From contig NZ_NERD01000002.1 in assembly GCF_002799155.1 (NCBI RefSeq), positions 2,790,001 to 2,854,000 of the forward strand: a DNA stretch of 64,000 bases, given 5' to 3'. The DNA is from Stenotrophomonas maltophilia. GTDB lineage: Bacteria; Pseudomonadota; Gammaproteobacteria; Xanthomonadales; Xanthomonadaceae. Under the pieces are notes generated by a model, which ran no database searches, had not been told where the DNA came from, and was given only the letters and a program-made list of their open reading frames with translations. Of the stretch, positions 63,658 through 64,000 are shown one piece after another. The number at the start of each line of letters is the position of its first letter. Position 1 is the stretch's first letter. The translations under genes were made by a program, and so were the position numbers.

Positions 63658-64000
63658 TCAGTACCGCTTGATCCCCGGCACCGTGCAGCCTTCCAGCTGC
63701 GCATGCGCCGACACCGCATTTTCCTTCTCGCCGCGCGCCAGGCGCGACTGCTCGATCGTCGCCCAGTGCCGGCGGCACAGCGGGCCGGTCTTCGAACCCA
63801 AGTCGATCGCCTTGCGCGCGAACGTCTCCGCCTGCGCCCACTGGCCCTGCAGCAGCGCCAGCTCGGCACGTTCCTGCAGCACCGCCGGGTCACTCGCCAC
63901 GATCTCCAGTGCATGGTCCAGGCTGTTGGCGGCACCGGCCAGATCGTTGGCCTGGCGCTGCGCCTGTGCGGTCAACCGCAGGTCTTCTACCTGCGGGTCA
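63658..64000 (-). CDS. TPR-type protein, 5' part beyond window
   Basis: About 114 C-terminal residues are visible; the frame stays open to the window edge. Helix pairs of TPR character are seen (ANDLAGAANSLDHALEIVAS, AVLQERAELALLQGQWAQAE, TFARKAIDLGSKTGPLCRRH), and the C-terminus ends LEGCTVPGIKRY. TPR arrays mediate protein contacts; no specific role can be given. It lies upstream of the helicase gene on the same strand, separated by 225 bp that contain repeat copy E. Confidence 0.8.
   Translation of the reverse strand, partial: DPQVEDLRLTAQAQRQANDLAGAANSLDHALEIVASDPAVLQERAELALLQGQWAQAETFARKAIDLGSKTGPLCRRHWATIEQSRLARGEKENAVSAHAQLEGCTVPGIKRY

Overview
The window is high-GC DNA that reads as a chromosome segment of Stenotrophomonas (S. 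maltophilia complex) or a very close Xanthomonadaceae relative. The evidence is the gene content, the homoserine O-succinyltransferase (metX)-type methionine operon behind a SAM-I riboswitch, the pilGHIJ-chpABC cluster next to gshB and a tonB-like gene, and several intergenic palindromes that start with GTAG, the hallmark of the REP family described in S. maltophilia as SMAG. No tRNA, rRNA, phage, insertion sequence or CRISPR array was seen. About 50 protein genes are called, together with three broken genes and two genes cut by the window edges.

Layout. 1-5.2 kb: two tandem minus-strand beta-propeller sensors, one a complete hybrid histidine kinase and one cut by the edge. 5.3-7.1 kb: a YceI / cytochrome b561 / YceI operon. 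7.2-10.1 kb: a glutaredoxin-like protein, L-serine dehydratase and an alpha/beta hydrolase. 10.1-13.7 kb: riboswitch-controlled metX-metB-hom. 13.8-19.2 kb: an M23 peptidase, prfC, a hemolysin III-type membrane protein and an AsmA-like protein. 19.2-19.8 kb: two large armed palindromes. 19.8-23.9 kb: a CBS-domain protein, a family 2 glycosyltransferase, mtgA, hslO and an unknown exported protein. 24.3-27.2 kb: a large TonB-dependent receptor. 27.3-32.0 kb: a tetR gene divergent from a fatty-acid operon (hydrolase, fadE, DUF4442) with two matching operator palindromes. 32.0-33.8 kb: a twice-frameshifted membrane gene, a DUF1304 gene and an unusual stand-alone deaminase-fold protein. 33.9-36.9 kb: a nucleotide-translocase-like transporter and a serine beta-lactamase-like protein. 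36.9-39.0 kb: decayed SDR and LysR genes, a lysine/alanine histone H1-like protein and its long leader. 39.1-43.9 kb: gcvT-gcvH, a DUF962 protein and the ynfA-mazG-cysQ-nudE string. 43.9-46.1 kb: bioA-rsmE. 46.1-58.1 kb: the Pil-Chp type IV pilus chemosensory operon (pilG, H, I, J, chpA, B, C). 58.3-60.2 kb: gshB and a TonB-like gene. 60.2-64 kb: repeats, tsaB, a yoaA/dinG-type helicase and a partial TPR protein.

How the genes work together. metX, metB and hom form one methionine-branch operon with 4-base overlaps, and SAM would shut it down through the riboswitch. The Pil-Chp genes form a full receptor-CheW-CheA-CheY pathway for twitching motility. It has no CheR (pilK) gene, and the CheB-like ChpB has lost two of its three catalytic residues, so adaptation by methylation looks abandoned. 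The fatty-acid operon appears to be transcribed from a leaderless promoter whose -35 edge and -10/start codon are each covered by a copy of the same palindrome, presumably bound by the divergent TetR protein. The most unusual protein is the 315-residue deaminase-fold protein at 32857-33804, which resembles toxin deaminases but stands alone. The most unusual DNA structure is a repeat family with a shared core and locus-private, self-complementary arms, seen in five copies.
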